Assembly (NCBI GenBank): GCA_963732865.1 | Contig: CAVTBC010000001.1 | Coordinates: 1-64,000 of the forward strand | Source: JADLGL01 sp963732865 | GTDB lineage: Bacteria > Pseudomonadota > Alphaproteobacteria > Rhizobiales > Kaistiaceae | Direction: 5' to 3' | DNA: 64,000 bases | Shown here: piece by piece, positions 41,084-49,430 of the stretch | Numbering within the stretch: position 1 is the stretch's first letter | Layout of the letters: each line of letters starts with the position of its first letter | Made by a program: the position numbers and the translations under genes | The notes under the pieces: generated by a model | The model's input: only the letters and a program-made list of their open reading frames with translations | Told to the model about the DNA's origin: nothing | Databases searched by the model: none

Positions 41084-42133
41084 ATGCTGCGTCTGGCGCG
41101 GCGATATTCCGCCGCCTTTGCTGCCTTGGCCGTTCTGACATTGCTGGCGGCATGCGGCGGCGGCGGTGGGCCGGCGACCGTCGACCACAGCTACAATGCC
41201 GACCGGCTCGTCATTCACGACTTCATCGGCACGCTCGCCATCGAGACTGTTCCGGCCGGCGGGGAGATCGGTCTGCATGTGGACGCGACCCGGGCGCAGC
41301 TCGACCTGCTGCCCATCAGCCTGTCCGGAAACACCCTGACCATCGAATGGAACGGCGTGCCTGACCGTGCGCCGCATTGGTACGAATTCTGGCGCGGCCG
41401 CTGGATGTTCGAGATGCGCGATATCGACCAATATCCGACGGTGACGCTGACCGTCCCTGAGGATGTCGACATCGATATCAACGGACTGATCGGGCGCTGG
41501 ACAGTCGGCGACCGACAGGGCTCGCTCGCCTTCGGCGCCGAACGCGGAACCGGGACCATCGAGGCAACCCGGACGGCGCAAATCGGCCTTTCCGGCGACG
41601 CGGATGTGCAGATCGGTCCGGTTGCCGAGTTGCTCACCGCTGCCATTTCGGGCTCCGGATCGTTGACCGGCAACGGCGCGGGGCGGGCAGATCTGGCGAT
41701 GAGCGGGTCCGGGCGAATGTCGATCGGTGATGTTGCCGGCAGTCTGACGATCAGCATCGCCGGATCGGGCCAGGTGACCGTCGGCGACGCGGACAGCGTC
41801 GTGGCGACCGTGTCAGGTTCCGGTGTTGCGCGCCTCGGCTCGGTGGCCGCCGGCCTTCGCGCGTCCGTGCAGGGATCGGGCGTCGTCACGGCGGCGTCGG
41901 CCAGTGGTGCGTTCGCGGCGAACGTATCCGGCTCGGGCAGCGTCAGCGTCGACGCCGGGCGCGGTTCGCCGTTCGAGGTCACGATCGCCGGTTCGGGGAG
42001 CGTCCGTTTTGCCGGCATCGCCGTCGATCCGGTGGTGCGCGTTTCAGGGTCGGGCGCGGTCGTTCTCGGCGCGGTCGAGGGGCGTCTGGATCAGGCGACG
42101 GCCGGCAGCGGCGGTGTGCAAGTGCTCCACTAG
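41084..42133 (+). CDS. DUF2807 (GIN-domain) lipoprotein with GSG repeats
   Basis: 349 residues. Lipoprotein signal AALAVLTLLAACGG. The first 180 residues look like a beta structure with PTVTLTVPEDVDIDINGL. From about residue 187 there are eight or so repeats of roughly 20 residues, each with SGSG (AISGSGSLTG, AMSGSGRMSIG, TVSGSGVARLG and so on), the pattern of the right-handed beta-helix of DUF2807 proteins. It is surface or periplasmic. Function unknown; related domains are called putative auto-transporter adhesin head domains. Confidence 0.88.
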   Translation: MLRLARRYSAAFAALAVLTLLAACGGGGGPATVDHSYNADRLVIHDFIGTLAIETVPAGGEIGLHVDATRAQLDLLPISLSGNTLTIEWNGVPDRAPHWYEFWRGRWMFEMRDIDQYPTVTLTVPEDVDIDINGLIGRWTVGDRQGSLAFGAERGTGTIEATRTAQIGLSGDADVQIGPVAELLTAAISGSGSLTGNGAGRADLAMSGSGRMSIGDVAGSLTISIAGSGQVTVGDADSVVATVSGSGVARLGSVAAGLRASVQGSGVVTAASASGAFAANVSGSGSVSVDAGRGSPFEVTIAGSGSVRFAGIAVDPVVRVSGSGAVVLGAVEGRLDQATAGSGGVQVLH

Positions 42134-42141
42134 ACGCGAAT

Positions 42142-42172
42142 AGACGAGGAAACGCTTCGAAACCCCTCGTCT
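42142..42172 (+). terminator. Possible hairpin terminator after the GSG-repeat lipoprotein
   Basis: AGACGAGG and CCTCGTCT can pair in an 8-bp stem with a 15-base loop just past the stop codon. There is no T tract, so the assignment is weak. Confidence 0.35.
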
Positions 42173-42241
42173 TCGTCTGGACAATTACACGCGAAAGCTA
42201 AAAGCTGATTTGGCGTTCTCTTTCGGCGACGCGGCGCTCCC

Positions 42242-43186
42242 ATGTCTGACCAACCAATTCTGGAAGCCAGAGGCCTGACGAAGAGCTTCGGCCGTATTCA
42301 TGCGGTCAAGGAGCTGTCGCTTCAGATCAATGAAGGCGAAACATACGGGCTGCTGGGCCCGAACGGCTCGGGCAAGACAACCACCATCTCGATGATCTGC
42401 GGCCTCCTGCCGGCCGACGCCGGAACGGTGACGGTCGGCGGCATGGAAATGACGACCAGCACGCTGAAGCCGAAATCGCTGATCGGTCTGGTGCCGCAGG
42501 AACTGGCCATCTATCCCGACCTTTCGGCGCGGGAGAACCTCCTCTTTTTCGGCCGGCTGTACGACATCGCACCGGCGGAGCTGCACAAGCGCGTGGACGA
42601 AGTGCTGCGTGTGGTCGGGTTGTCGGACCGCGCCAAGGACCGCGCGGGCACTTATTCGGGCGGCATGAAGCGCCGCCTGAATATCGGCATCGGCCTTATC
42701 CATGCGCCGACGCTGCTGGTGCTGGACGAGCCGACGGTCGGCGTCGATCCGCAGTCGCGCAATGCGATCCTTGAGGCGATCGAGCAACTCGCCGAAGCCG
42801 GTATCGCGGTGCTCTACACCACCCACTACATGGAGGAAGCGGAGCGTTTGTGCGACCGCGTTGCCATCGTCGATGGCGGCACGGTTCTGGCGGAAGGCAC
42901 CCAGCAGGAACTGGTGCGCCTCGTCGGCGAGAATGAACGCATCCGCGTCACCGGAAGCGGAGAGGTCAAGGCTGCGGCGGAGCGCGCCAAGGCGCTGCCG
43001 GGGGTCGCCGACGCCTCCGCCTCGGGGAACGAAATCTCGATTCTGGCCCCCGACGCCGGGGCGGTTTTGACCGAAGTTCTGCAGACCGTGTCGAAGGACG
43101 GGATGAGCGTCGATTCGGTCCTGGTGGAAAAGCCGGACCTTGAGACGGTCTTCCTGCATCTGACCGGCAAAGCGCTCAGGGACTGA
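42242..43186 (+). CDS. ABC transporter ATP-binding protein of an ABC-2 type exporter
   Basis: 314 residues. Walker A GPNGSGKTT, Q-loop VPQELAIYPDLSARENL, signature YSGGMKRRLNI, Walker B LLVLDEPTVGVDP, switch His in YTTHYMEEAE. The C-terminal 90 residues form the small domain typical of drug, lipid or sodium exporters (NatA/CcmA type). It powers the two permeases that follow (3-base gap, then a 4-base overlap), giving a three-gene operon. Exported substrate unknown. Confidence 0.93.
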   Translation: MSDQPILEARGLTKSFGRIHAVKELSLQINEGETYGLLGPNGSGKTTTISMICGLLPADAGTVTVGGMEMTTSTLKPKSLIGLVPQELAIYPDLSARENLLFFGRLYDIAPAELHKRVDEVLRVVGLSDRAKDRAGTYSGGMKRRLNIGIGLIHAPTLLVLDEPTVGVDPQSRNAILEAIEQLAEAGIAVLYTTHYMEEAERLCDRVAIVDGGTVLAEGTQQELVRLVGENERIRVTGSGEVKAAAERAKALPGVADASASGNEISILAPDAGAVLTEVLQTVSKDGMSVDSVLVEKPDLETVFLHLTGKALRD

Positions 43187-43189
43187 GCC

Positions 43190-44365
43190 ATGCGGGCCGC
43201 GATCATCATCGCGCGCAAGGAACTGGCGCAGCGGCTGCGTGACCGGAGCTTCTTCATCATCGGTCTGGCGGCGCCCTTCATCCTCGCCTTCATCTTCAAC
43301 CTCGTTCTCGGCGGCGTCATCGGTCCAGACACGAATGTGACCTTCGATTTCGGCCTGGTTGACGAAGACAACGGCCCGGTCGGCGACGGCTTCAATCAGA
43401 TGCTGGCGGGCATGGAGGACGAGGGCGTCATCACCCTCGCGCGCTATGACAGCGAGGAGGAGGGCCAAGCCGCCGTTGACAATGGCGACGTCGACGCGGT
43501 CTTCATCCTGCCGCCCGATCTGTCGACGGCGATGATTCTCGGCCAGGCCGAGATCCGCGTCCTCGGTAATGTCGATGCGCAAGTCGGCCGCGCCGTGGCG
43601 ACGGCGATGGCGCAGGAATTCGCACGCCGGTTGCGGACGGCGTCGCTGGCGGCGCAGACGGCCTTCGGCGCCGGCGTTATCGGCATGGCCGAAATCGCGA
43701 CGGCCACCGAGGCGGCAGCGCAGATCGCGGCGCCGATTGCCCTTGAGACGACCGAGGTGCGCTCGCGTCAGGTCGACACCACGACCTTCTTCATCGCTGG
43801 GCTCGGCATCTTCTTCACGTTCTTCATCGTCGGCCTGTCGGTCACGAGCATGCTGGAAGAGCGGACCAACGGCACGCTGTCACGGCTGCTGGCCGCGCCC
43901 ATCCGCCCGGCCTCGATCGTCGCTGGCAAGGCCCTAGCGAGCGTCATTCTCGGCATCATTGCGATGGCGGTTCTGGCCGTCGCCTCGACGCTGATCATGG
44001 GCGCGGACTGGGGCAACCCGCTGATCGCGGGGATCGTCATCATCGCGACGGTGGTTGCCGCGGCGGGGCTCATGACGTTCGTTGGATCGCTGGCGCGCAC
44101 GGCGGAGCAGGCCGGCAATCTGCAGTCGATCGTGGCGCTGACCATGGCGATGCTCGGCGGCACGTTCGTGCCGATCAGCACCGATGAGGGCGTCCTCAGC
44201 GTGCTACGCAATCTGACGCCGAACTCCTGGTATATCCGCGGTCTCGGCGACGTGGCGGGCGGCGCCTATAGCGAGGCATTTGTTGCGGTGGGGGTTCTGC
44301 TCGCGATCGGCGTCGTCTTCGGCGGCGTCGGCCTTTCGCTGGTGCGAAGGATGGTGCGGCCGTGA
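43190..44365 (+). CDS. ABC-2 type permease (first of pair)
   Basis: 391 residues. One N-terminal membrane segment (FFIIGLAAPFILAFIFNLVL), a large external domain of about 170 residues (from IGPDTNVTFDFGLVDEDNGP), then five C-terminal segments including FIAGLGIFFTFFIVGLSV and the ABC-2 motif RLLAAPIRPASIVAGKA. This is the NatB/YhfP-like layout of exporters for small molecules or drugs. Translationally coupled to the next permease. Confidence 0.92.
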   Translation: MRAAIIIARKELAQRLRDRSFFIIGLAAPFILAFIFNLVLGGVIGPDTNVTFDFGLVDEDNGPVGDGFNQMLAGMEDEGVITLARYDSEEEGQAAVDNGDVDAVFILPPDLSTAMILGQAEIRVLGNVDAQVGRAVATAMAQEFARRLRTASLAAQTAFGAGVIGMAEIATATEAAAQIAAPIALETTEVRSRQVDTTTFFIAGLGIFFTFFIVGLSVTSMLEERTNGTLSRLLAAPIRPASIVAGKALASVILGIIAMAVLAVASTLIMGADWGNPLIAGIVIIATVVAAAGLMTFVGSLARTAEQAGNLQSIVALTMAMLGGTFVPISTDEGVLSVLRNLTPNSWYIRGLGDVAGGAYSEAFVAVGVLLAIGVVFGGVGLSLVRRMVRP

Positions 44366-45537
44366 AGGTCCTCACCATCGCCGGCGTCGCACTCAAGCGG
44401 TTCATTCGTGACCGCGGCAATCTCTTCTTCGTCTTCGTCCTGCCGCTCGGGATCATCATCCTGATCGGAGCGCAGTTCGGCGGCGGCATGTCTCCGAAAT
44501 TGGGCGTGTCGGTGCCGGCCAATGCGGGCGCCGTTGCGGAAGCCATCGTCCAGAATCTGGAGGACACCGGCGAGGTCGAGATCGTGCGCTATGACGACGC
44601 CGCGTCGCTGCGGGACGCGGTGGCGCTCGGCAAGGTCGCGGTCGGCCTCGATCTGCCGGACAATCTAAGCCAGCGGCTCGTTGCTGGGGAGAATCTGACG
44701 CTCGATCTAGTCGGCCCGGCGGGGCAGCTACTTGGCGGCTATCAGGCCTTGCTCGGCGATGCGCTGGCGCAGACCACCGAGACGGAGGCGGCAATCCGCT
44801 TCGCAATCGACCAGGGTGCCACACGGCCGGCCGCTACGGCTGCGGCGGCCGCAATCGGCGACGCCGTCCCGGCGATCACCGTCGATACGACCGAGGTCGG
44901 CGTGTCGCTTTTCGCCGGCGTAAACGGGCAGTTCGACATCGGGGCGACCAGCCAACTCGTCCTGTTCATGTTCCTCACCGGCCTGACCGGATCGGCCGCG
45001 TTGATCCAGAGCAAGCGTCTTGGCGTTACCCGCCGCATGCTGAGCACACCGACCGGGGCGCTGACGGTCGTGGGCGGCGAGGCCTTGGGTCGCCTCGCCG
45101 TCGTGCTGGTGCAGGGACTTTACATCATCATTGCGACGGTCCTGATCTTTCAGGTGGAGTGGGGAAATCTGCTTGGCGTGGCGGCGATCCTGCTGGTCTT
45201 CGGCGCGTGCGGTGCAGGGGTGGCGATGCTGTTTGGCACGCTGTTCCGCAACGATCAGCAGGCAACGGGGATCGGCGTTATCCTCGGCCTTGGCCTCGCC
45301 GCGCTTGGCGGCGCCATGGTGCCGATCGAGCTGTTTCCGCCGGCGATGGAGACGGTCGCCAAATTCACGCCGCACTACTGGGCGCTCGATGCCTTCGCGG
45401 TGTTGCAGCGGCATGGCGGGACGGTGGTCGACATCCTGCCCCAGCTTGGCGTAATCGCAGGCTTCGCCGTGGTACTGATCGGGCTGGCGACGTGGCGAAT
45501 GCGGGCCACGCTCGGCCGCTCGGACATCTCGGCGTAA
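44362..45537 (+). CDS. ABC-2 type permease (second of pair)
   Basis: 391 residues from a GTG whose GTGA overlaps the stop of the first permease. Same topology: N-terminal span NLFFVFVLPLGIIILIGAQF, external domain, then about five spans with RRMLSTPTGALTVVGGEALG as the ABC-2 motif. Equal length and similar external-domain wording (YDDAASLRDAVALGKVAVGL against YDSEEEGQAAVDNGDVDAVF) show the two permeases arose by duplication and probably form a heterodimer. Confidence 0.92.
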   Translation: MKVLTIAGVALKRFIRDRGNLFFVFVLPLGIIILIGAQFGGGMSPKLGVSVPANAGAVAEAIVQNLEDTGEVEIVRYDDAASLRDAVALGKVAVGLDLPDNLSQRLVAGENLTLDLVGPAGQLLGGYQALLGDALAQTTETEAAIRFAIDQGATRPAATAAAAAIGDAVPAITVDTTEVGVSLFAGVNGQFDIGATSQLVLFMFLTGLTGSAALIQSKRLGVTRRMLSTPTGALTVVGGEALGRLAVVLVQGLYIIIATVLIFQVEWGNLLGVAAILLVFGACGAGVAMLFGTLFRNDQQATGIGVILGLGLAALGGAMVPIELFPPAMETVAKFTPHYWALDAFAVLQRHGGTVVDILPQLGVIAGFAVVLIGLATWRMRATLGRSDISA

Positions 45538-45546
45538 GGTGGGGAA

Positions 45547-45969
45547 ATGACGGCCTACGACAATGACAACATCTTCGCGCGGATCTTGCGCGGCGAGATT
45601 CCGTGCCACGAGGTCTGGCAGGACGAGACGGCGTTCGCCTTCATGGACATCCACCCGATGACTCCGGGGCATTTGCTGGTCCTGCCCAAGGCGCCGTCGC
45701 GCAACATGCTCGACGCCGATCCGGCCGATCTTTCGGCGCTGATCGTGGCGGTGCAGCGGATCGCCCGCGCGGCGAAGGCGGCCTTCGATTGCGACGGGGT
45801 GACCATCCACCAGTTCAACGAAGCGGCCGCGGGGCAATCCGTGTTCCACCTTCATTTTCATGTTTTGCCGCGCTGGGATGGACAGCCCCTGAAGCCGCGT
45901 GCGACGGAAGCAGAGAAACCGGAGATTCTGGCCGAGCAGGCCGCCAAAATCAGGCGAGCGATCGCCTAG
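45547..45969 (+). CDS. HIT family protein (nucleoside phosphoramidase/nucleotide hydrolase)
   Basis: 140 residues. The histidine triad is in SVFHLHFHVLPRW (His-x-His-x-His), preceded by the family segments IFARILRGEIPCHEVWQD and HPMTPGHLLVLPK. HinT-like proteins hydrolyse AMP-lysine or other nucleoside phosphoramidates in the cytoplasm. It begins 9 bases after the ABC operon, with GGTGGGGAA before the ATG, and may share that transcript. Confidence 0.93.
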   Translation: MTAYDNDNIFARILRGEIPCHEVWQDETAFAFMDIHPMTPGHLLVLPKAPSRNMLDADPADLSALIVAVQRIARAAKAAFDCDGVTIHQFNEAAAGQSVFHLHFHVLPRWDGQPLKPRATEAEKPEILAEQAAKIRRAIA

Positions 45970-46019
45970 CATTCACTCCCGGCCAGCTTGCGCCACAATT
46001 CGGAGCTAACCGCCTGCAC

Positions 46020-46457
46020 ATGTCGTTTCTTCAGTCATGGCAAAGCCGCATCGGCAAGTCGTTGGGGCTTGGCCTTGTCGCCGTCCTGGTGGCGGCGTCA
46101 CCGGCCATGGCCGATCGGATTTCGACGCCGATCGCCCAGTTTACCGGCCTCGATAAGATCACCGGCCGGATCATCAGCTTCGACGTGTATATCGGCGAGA
46201 CGGTGCAGTTCGGCACGCTGCAGGTGACGCCGCGTGTCTGCTACATGCGGACTCCCGAAGAGCCGCCGCAGACGGATGCCTTTGTCGAGGTGAAGGAAGT
46301 CACCAATGGGGCCGACGGTCGCGCGCTGCATACGATCTTCTCGAGCTGGATGTTCGCCGAGAGCCCGGCGCTCAACGCTGTCGACCACCCGGTCTATGAC
46401 GTCTGGCTGACCGCCTGCAAGACGACTTCGGACGTGCCGCCGCCGGCCAATTTGTGA
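46020..46457 (+). CDS. DUF2155 domain exported protein
   Basis: 145 residues from the ATG at 46020. Signal peptide LGLGLVAVLVAASPAMA. The DUF2155 domain follows: AQFTGLDKITGRIISFDVYI, GTLQVTPRVCYMRTPEEPPQ, FSSWMFAESPALNAVDHPVY and DVWLTACK. Two conserved cysteines may pair. It is a conserved alphaproteobacterial envelope protein of unknown function, usually found beside aat and accC, as here. The last 64 bases overlap the 3' end of aat on the other strand. Confidence 0.92.
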   Translation: MSFLQSWQSRIGKSLGLGLVAVLVAASPAMADRISTPIAQFTGLDKITGRIISFDVYIGETVQFGTLQVTPRVCYMRTPEEPPQTDAFVEVKEVTNGADGRALHTIFSSWMFAESPALNAVDHPVYDVWLTACKTTSDVPPPANL

Positions 46458-47065
46458 AAATTGGCCTTCAGCGGCAGGGCCGCGTTGAGCAGCTTCTGAT
46501 ATTCGTCACGCTCGACTTCGTAGGCGCCGAAGCGTTTCAGATGCTCGGTGGTGAACTGGATGTCGAGCAGCGTGAAGCCGCCCAATTTTAGCCGCGCAAC
46601 GAGATACACGAGCGCCACCTTCGAGGCGTCGCGCTCGAAGGAAAACATGCTCTCGCCGAAGAAAGCGCCACCGAGTTCGATGCCGTAAAGGCCGCCGACC
46701 AGTTTGCCGTCGCGCCACGCCTCAACCGTATGACAACGGCCGAGATCGAATAGCTCGCCATAGAGGCTGCGGATGCGGGTGTTGATCCAGGTCTTGCGAC
46801 GGCCTTTGGCGGGCTTGGCGCAGCCCTCGATGACGCCGTCGAAATCGGTGTCGATGCGGATGTCGAAAGTCTCGGCGCGAATGGTGCGGGCGAGGCGGCG
46901 CGGCAGGTGGAAATCGTCCAGCGGCAGGAGGCCGCGCTGCTCGGGTTCGATCCAGAAGAGGCCGGGATCGTCTGCGGATTCGGCCATCGGAAAGACGCCG
47001 ATGGCGTAGGCTTTAAGCAGGACCTCGGCCGTGATCTTCAGCCGGGCATTCGTGTCGGCACGCAT
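46394..47065 (-). CDS. aat: Leucyl/phenylalanyl-tRNA--protein transferase
   Basis: 223 residues. It transfers Leu or Phe from tRNA to proteins with N-terminal Arg or Lys, making them N-degron substrates for ClpSAP. Motifs: LLKAYAIGVFPMAE, LFWIEPEQRGLLPLDDFHLP, CHTVEAWRDGKLVGGLYGIE, GAFFGESMFSF and DIQFTTEHLKRFGA. The ATG at 47065 overlaps the accC stop as TGATG, so translation is coupled. The C-terminus (EVVLQAVSQTS) is the usual one in this order, so the 64-base overlap with the DUF2155 gene is real. Confidence 0.95.
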   Translation of the reverse strand: MRADTNARLKITAEVLLKAYAIGVFPMAESADDPGLFWIEPEQRGLLPLDDFHLPRRLARTIRAETFDIRIDTDFDGVIEGCAKPAKGRRKTWINTRIRSLYGELFDLGRCHTVEAWRDGKLVGGLYGIELGGAFFGESMFSFERDASKVALVYLVARLKLGGFTLLDIQFTTEHLKRFGAYEVERDEYQKLLNAALPLKANFHKLAGGGTSEVVLQAVSQTS

Positions 47066-48405
47066 CACCAATCAGCCAGCTTATGCTCAAGCCAGTGGAT
47101 GTCATAGTTGCCCGAGAGGATGTCAGGCTCCTCAAGCAACTGCCGGAACAGCGGTAGCGTGGTCTCGATGCCATCGACGACGAATTCGTCGAGGGCGCGC
47201 TTGAGCCGCATCAGCGTTTCGGCGCGCGTGCGTCCATGCACGATCAGCTTGCCGATCAGGCTGTCGTAATAGGGCGGGATTTTGTAGCCCTGATAGGCGG
47301 CCGAATCGACACGGACGCCAAGCCCGCCGGGCGTGTGGAAATAGGTGATGGTGCCCGGCGAGGGCACGAAGGTGTGCGGGTTCTCGGCGTTGATCCGGCA
47401 CTCGATGGCGCAGCCGTCGAAGCGGACATCTTCCTGCTTGACCGATAGACCGAGGCCGGCCGCGACGCGGATTTGCTCGTTGACGAGATCGATGTCGGTG
47501 AGCGCCTCAGTCACCGGATGCTCGACCTGCAGGCGGGTATTCATCTCGATGAAATAGAATTCGCCGTCCTGATAGAGGAACTCGATCGTGCCAGCGCCGG
47601 CATAGCCAAGTTCGCCGATCGCCTTGGCGACGATGCCCCCAATGCGATCGCGCTCGCCCGGTCCCAGAATCGGGGCAGGGGATTCTTCCCACACCTTCTG
47701 ATGCCGCCGCTGCAGCGAGCAGTCGCGTTCGCCGAGATGGATCGCATTGCCCTTGCCGTCGCCGAAGACCTGGATTTCGACATGGTGCGGCTTGTCGAGA
47801 TATTTCTCGAGATAGACCGCGCCGTCGCCGAAGGCGGCCTTCGCCTCGGAGCGCGCCGTATTGAAGGCGTTGGCGAGATCTTCGCGCGAGAGCGCTACCT
47901 TCATGCCGCGCCCGCCGCCGCCCGCCGCAGCCTTGATCAGGACCGGGTAACCGATTTCCTCGGCGATACGTTCGGCCGACATGGCGTCGGCGACGCCGCC
48001 CGGCGAGCCCGGCACAACCGGCAGGCCCAAGCGAACGGCTGTCTGCTTGGCGGCGATCTTGTCGCCCATGATGCGAATATGTTCCGCCGACGGCCCGATG
48101 AAGGTGATGTCGTGGGCCTCGAGGATTTCGGCGAAACGGGCGTTCTCGGAGAGGAAGCCGTAGCCGGGATGAACCGCGTCGGCGCCGGTGATTTCGCAGG
48201 CGGCCAGGATCTGCGGGATGTTTAGGTAGCTTTCGCGCGCCGGCGGCGGGCCGATGCAAACGCTCTCATCGGCGAGGCGGACATGCATGGCGTCTGCGTC
48301 CGCGGTGGAATGGACCGCGACCGTCTGGATGCCGAGCTCCTTGCAAGCGCGCAGAACGCGCAACGCAATCTCGCCGCGATTGGCGATGAGAATCTTGTCG
48401 AACAT
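47065..48405 (-). CDS. accC: Biotin carboxylase subunit of acetyl-CoA carboxylase
   Basis: 446 residues from MFDKILIANRGEIALR at 48405. It carboxylates biotin on AccB with ATP and bicarbonate, the first half-reaction of malonyl-CoA formation. Motifs: HPGYGFLSEN, KAAAGGGGRGMK (ATP loop), HHVEIQVFGD, FIEMNTRLQVEHPVTE (catalytic), ECRINAENP. Intact and of normal length. Operon order aroQ-accB-accC-aat on the minus strand, 14 bases from accB. Confidence 0.97.
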   Translation of the reverse strand: MFDKILIANRGEIALRVLRACKELGIQTVAVHSTADADAMHVRLADESVCIGPPPARESYLNIPQILAACEITGADAVHPGYGFLSENARFAEILEAHDITFIGPSAEHIRIMGDKIAAKQTAVRLGLPVVPGSPGGVADAMSAERIAEEIGYPVLIKAAAGGGGRGMKVALSREDLANAFNTARSEAKAAFGDGAVYLEKYLDKPHHVEIQVFGDGKGNAIHLGERDCSLQRRHQKVWEESPAPILGPGERDRIGGIVAKAIGELGYAGAGTIEFLYQDGEFYFIEMNTRLQVEHPVTEALTDIDLVNEQIRVAAGLGLSVKQEDVRFDGCAIECRINAENPHTFVPSPGTITYFHTPGGLGVRVDSAAYQGYKIPPYYDSLIGKLIVHGRTRAETLMRLKRALDEFVVDGIETTLPLFRQLLEEPDILSGNYDIHWLEHKLADW

Positions 48406-48419
48406 TGCCGACGCGCCGT

Positions 48420-48860
48420 TCACTCGATGATCATGAGCGGTTCGCCGAACTCAACTGGCTGGCCGTCCTGCACGAGGATCTGGATCACCGTTCCGGCGCG
48501 CGGGGCCGGGATTTGGTTCATGGTCTTCATCGCCTCAACGATGAGCAGCGTCTGGCCAGCCTTCACGGTGTCGCCGACTTCGACGTAAGGCTTGGCGTCC
48601 GGATCGGCGCCGCGATAGGCCGTGCCGACCATGGGCGACGGGACGACGCCCACCGACGATGCCGGCTCGGGCGCGGGCACCGGTTTCGCCTCGACCTGCG
48701 GAGCGGCGTGGACGACGGTCCGCGTCTCGCCGCCATGGCGGGCGACGCGGATGCGCATATCATCCTGCTCGATTTCGATTTCGCTGAGATTCGTCTCAGT
48801 CAGAAGCGCCGCAAGCTCGCGGATCAGGTCGTGGTCAATCCCGGGTTTGTTCTGCGACAT
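48420..48860 (-). CDS. accB: Biotin carboxyl carrier protein of acetyl-CoA carboxylase
   Basis: 146 residues from MSQNKPG at 48860, preceded by GGAAG; an upstream ATG at 48884 overlaps the aroQ stop. The biotinyl domain at the C-terminus carries the biotin-accepting Lys in IVEAMKTMNQIPAP, following the thumb-like VGTAYRGADPDAKPYVEVGD. An Ala/Pro linker (about 60-80) joins it to the N-terminal helical part that docks AccC. It carries the carboxybiotin between AccC and AccAD. Confidence 0.97.
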   Translation of the reverse strand: MSQNKPGIDHDLIRELAALLTETNLSEIEIEQDDMRIRVARHGGETRTVVHAAPQVEAKPVPAPEPASSVGVVPSPMVGTAYRGADPDAKPYVEVGDTVKAGQTLLIVEAMKTMNQIPAPRAGTVIQILVQDGQPVEFGEPLMIIE

Positions 48861-48880
48861 CGGTGCTTCCAACGCGTACT

Positions 48881-49321
48881 TCACGGACGAATGAGGCGCG
48901 CGAGCGCATCAAGGGCGAGCAGGTACCCGGCCGGGCCGAGACCACAGATCACCCCGGCTGCAGCGGGCGATATATAAGAATGCCGTCTAAATGGCTCGCG
49001 CGCAAAGATGTTGCTGAGGTGAACCTCAATTGTGGGGATACCGACGGCAAGCAGCACATCGTGAAGCGCGACTGACGTGTGGGTGTAAGCCCCTGGATTG
49101 ATGACGATTCCCCGCGCGATCCCGGCGGCTTCCTGGATCCAATCGACGAGTTGGCCTTCGCTGTTGGATTGGCGGAAATCGACGGCGAGGTCGAGATTGG
49201 CTGCGGCCTCGTGGGTCTCACTCTCGATCTCGGCCAGCGTCGTATGCCCATAGACGTCCGGCTCGCGCTTGCCGAGCAGGTTGAGATTGGGTCCGTTCAG
49301 GATGAATACGAGGTCGGCCAT
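48881..49321 (-). CDS. aroQ: Type II 3-dehydroquinate dehydratase
   Basis: 146 residues. It dehydrates 3-dehydroquinate to 3-dehydroshikimate in the shikimate pathway, as a dodecamer. Motifs: ILNGPNLNLLGKREPDVYG (catalytic Tyr), RQSNSEGQLVDWIQEA, GIVINPGAYTHTSVALHD, EVHLSNIFAREPFRRHSY (active-site His). Placement directly before accB is standard in Alphaproteobacteria. Confidence 0.97.
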   Translation of the reverse strand: MADLVFILNGPNLNLLGKREPDVYGHTTLAEIESETHEAAANLDLAVDFRQSNSEGQLVDWIQEAAGIARGIVINPGAYTHTSVALHDVLLAVGIPTIEVHLSNIFAREPFRRHSYISPAAAGVICGLGPAGYLLALDALARLIRP

Positions 49322-49430
49322 TGTTCCGCGCCGCGATAGCCAGGGGCTCGCCTTGGTCAGAGGAGTTGCGCGCTTATAGAGGATTTCGCCGCAAAGCGAA
49401 AAGCCTTGCCCGCCGTTCTCCCGTCCCGGT

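Noticed and set aside
41640..42133. Tandem DNA repeat or CRISPR-like array
   Set aside because: The periodicity is in the protein (SGSG every 20 or so residues). The DNA units differ too much and have no spacers. No CRISPR array was seen anywhere in the window.
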